DNA from: Ichthyophis bannanicus | Taxonomy: Eukaryota > Chordata > Amphibia > Gymnophiona > Ichthyophiidae | Direction of reading: 5' to 3' | NCBI GenBank assembly: GCA_033557465.1 | Contig: CM066047.1 | Location: forward strand, 1,054,001-1,118,000 | Length of the DNA: 64,000 bases | Shown: positions 63,360 through 64,000 of the stretch, piece after piece | How positions within the stretch are numbered: the first letter of the stretch is position 1 | How the letters are laid out: each line of letters opens with the position of its first letter | Notes under the pieces: model-generated | Told to the model about the DNA's origin: nothing | Databases searched by the model: none | The model's input: the letters and a program-made list of their open reading frames with translations, nothing else | Translations under genes and position numbers: made by a program

Positions 63360-64000
63360 GGGGGAACAGCCACCCACAGAGGGTTATCTGGTGCATTTTG
63401 CCCATCGGTGGCCAGCTTATTACCACAGACTCTTGGGCACTCCAAATAGTCAAAGGAGGATATCTCCTTCATTTGGACCAAACACATCCTCCTCTCTTCC
63501 CAGAAGAGCCTTCTCAGACTCCCCTGCACCAAGCCCTGCTACTGCAGGAACTCGCAGGCCTTCTTACGGATAGAGCTGTGGAACCAGTATCCCATCACCT
63601 CAATGGCAAGAGGTTTTACTCCCGGTACTTTCTGATCCCAAAAAGAACTGGAGGCCTAAGACCTATTCTAGACTTGCGAAATTTGAACAAATTCCTGATG
63701 CGTGAGAAGTTCAAGATGCTCTCCCTTGGAACATTGCTGCCATACCTCTAGAAGGGAGACTGGCTATGTTCTTTGTACCTAGAGGATGCTTATACCCACA
63801 TCCTAATAAATCCCAGTCACAGGCAGTACCTAAGATTCATGGTCAGGGGTAACCACTACCAGTAGAGGGTCAGGGTTACTAACCTTCAGTCTGGCCTCTG
63901 CACCAAGAATCTTCACTAAATGCCTGGCAATGGTGGCAGCAGCCTACCTCCATCTCCGAGTGGGCCTTTGTCTTCCCATATATCGACGATTGGCTGATTA
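63360..64000 (+). pseudogene. A5 reverse transcriptase, N-terminal part, partial
   Basis: ALQIVKGGYLLHLDQTHPPL (63440-63499), FYSRYFLIPKRTGGLRPILD (63614-63673), LRNLNKFLMREKFKMLSLGT (63677-63736). A TAG stop lies near 63750. After it come EDAYTHILINPSHRQYL (63780-63830) and, at the window edge, YIDDWLI (63980-64000), a YLDD variant. The rest lies outside. Confidence 0.8.

Larger units (their letters stand above)
61031..64000 (+). mobile_element. DIRS retrotransposon, family A, copy A5 (right end outside window)
   Basis: The left terminus CTCCAGGAACAAGCAGGAAG and CACATATGGGTGACAGCG open the left terminal repeat (61031-61215). Gag (61437-63330) and RT (63360-64000) follow. The window ends inside RT at the YIDD motif. 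It is inserted in A4 gag. Confidence 0.85.

Noticed and set aside
1..64000. CRISPR arrays, bacterial operons or phage genes
   Set aside because: No spaced short repeats, Shine-Dalgarno-led gene strings or phage motifs; the content is eukaryotic repeats. The tyrosine recombinases belong to DIRS elements, not phage.

Overview
This is a vertebrate nuclear window made almost entirely of transposable elements, with one recognisable host exon. The mix is many DIRS tyrosine-recombinase retrotransposons, CR1 and L2 LINEs, L1-group LINEs, hairpin hAT MITEs, a CORE-SINE and an endogenous retrovirus. That suggests an amphibian with a large genome, most likely a caecilian. This is an inference from repeat content; no sequence here names the species. 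The host anchor is a 124-bp exon at 41167-41290 (+) that reads as HIPK3, so much of the window is probably TE-swollen HIPK3 intron.

Left part (1-11201): a DIRS element (family A, copy A1) enters from the left edge. It is broken by a hairpin MITE (445-638) and an antisense CR1 (about 1845-3850). A second family-A element, A2 (5051-10930), sits exactly inside the internal complementary region of A1, and A1 resumes at 10931 and ends near 11201. Region 11636-15155 is an antisense CR1 (CR1-b) hit by an ORF1-only, L1-type (HAL1-like) element with perfect 10-bp target duplications (12520-14163).

Middle part (15161-36960): an endogenous retrovirus on the minus strand, with LTRs, CTTCC target duplications, a tRNA-His-type primer binding site and a polypurine tract. 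It carries no gag, pol or env that I can recognise. It inserted into CR1-b and was then filled by CR1-c (antisense), CR1-d (sense, nearly full ORF2), DIRS family B copy B1 with an L2 fragment inside it, and a full-length antisense L1-group element (29262-35861) with two open frames.

Right part: the last piece of CR1-b, an old DIRS relic (A0), hAT MITEs, the HIPK3 exon, CR1-e, a CORE-SINE and an unexplained 386-codon open frame (42722-43882). After that comes a nested stack. DIRS A4 (gag only, 44470-45795 and 60648-61030) is split by an L2. That L2 is split by DIRS B2 (45931-57299) and by an antisense L2 (57884-59246). B2 is itself split by DIRS A3 (46431-52173). DIRS A5 starts at about 61031 inside A4 gag and runs off the right edge. 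All eight DIRS copies lie on the plus strand, the same strand as the HIPK3 exon.

The DIRS copies share one plan: terminal inverted repeats, gag (with the domain related to LAP2-alpha), then RT, RNase H and a DAM-like methylase region, then a tyrosine recombinase in the -1 frame overlapping the end of pol, then an internal complementary region. B2 keeps the best recombinase and A3 the best gag. I found no CRISPR array, tRNA or rRNA gene, or bacterial feature.
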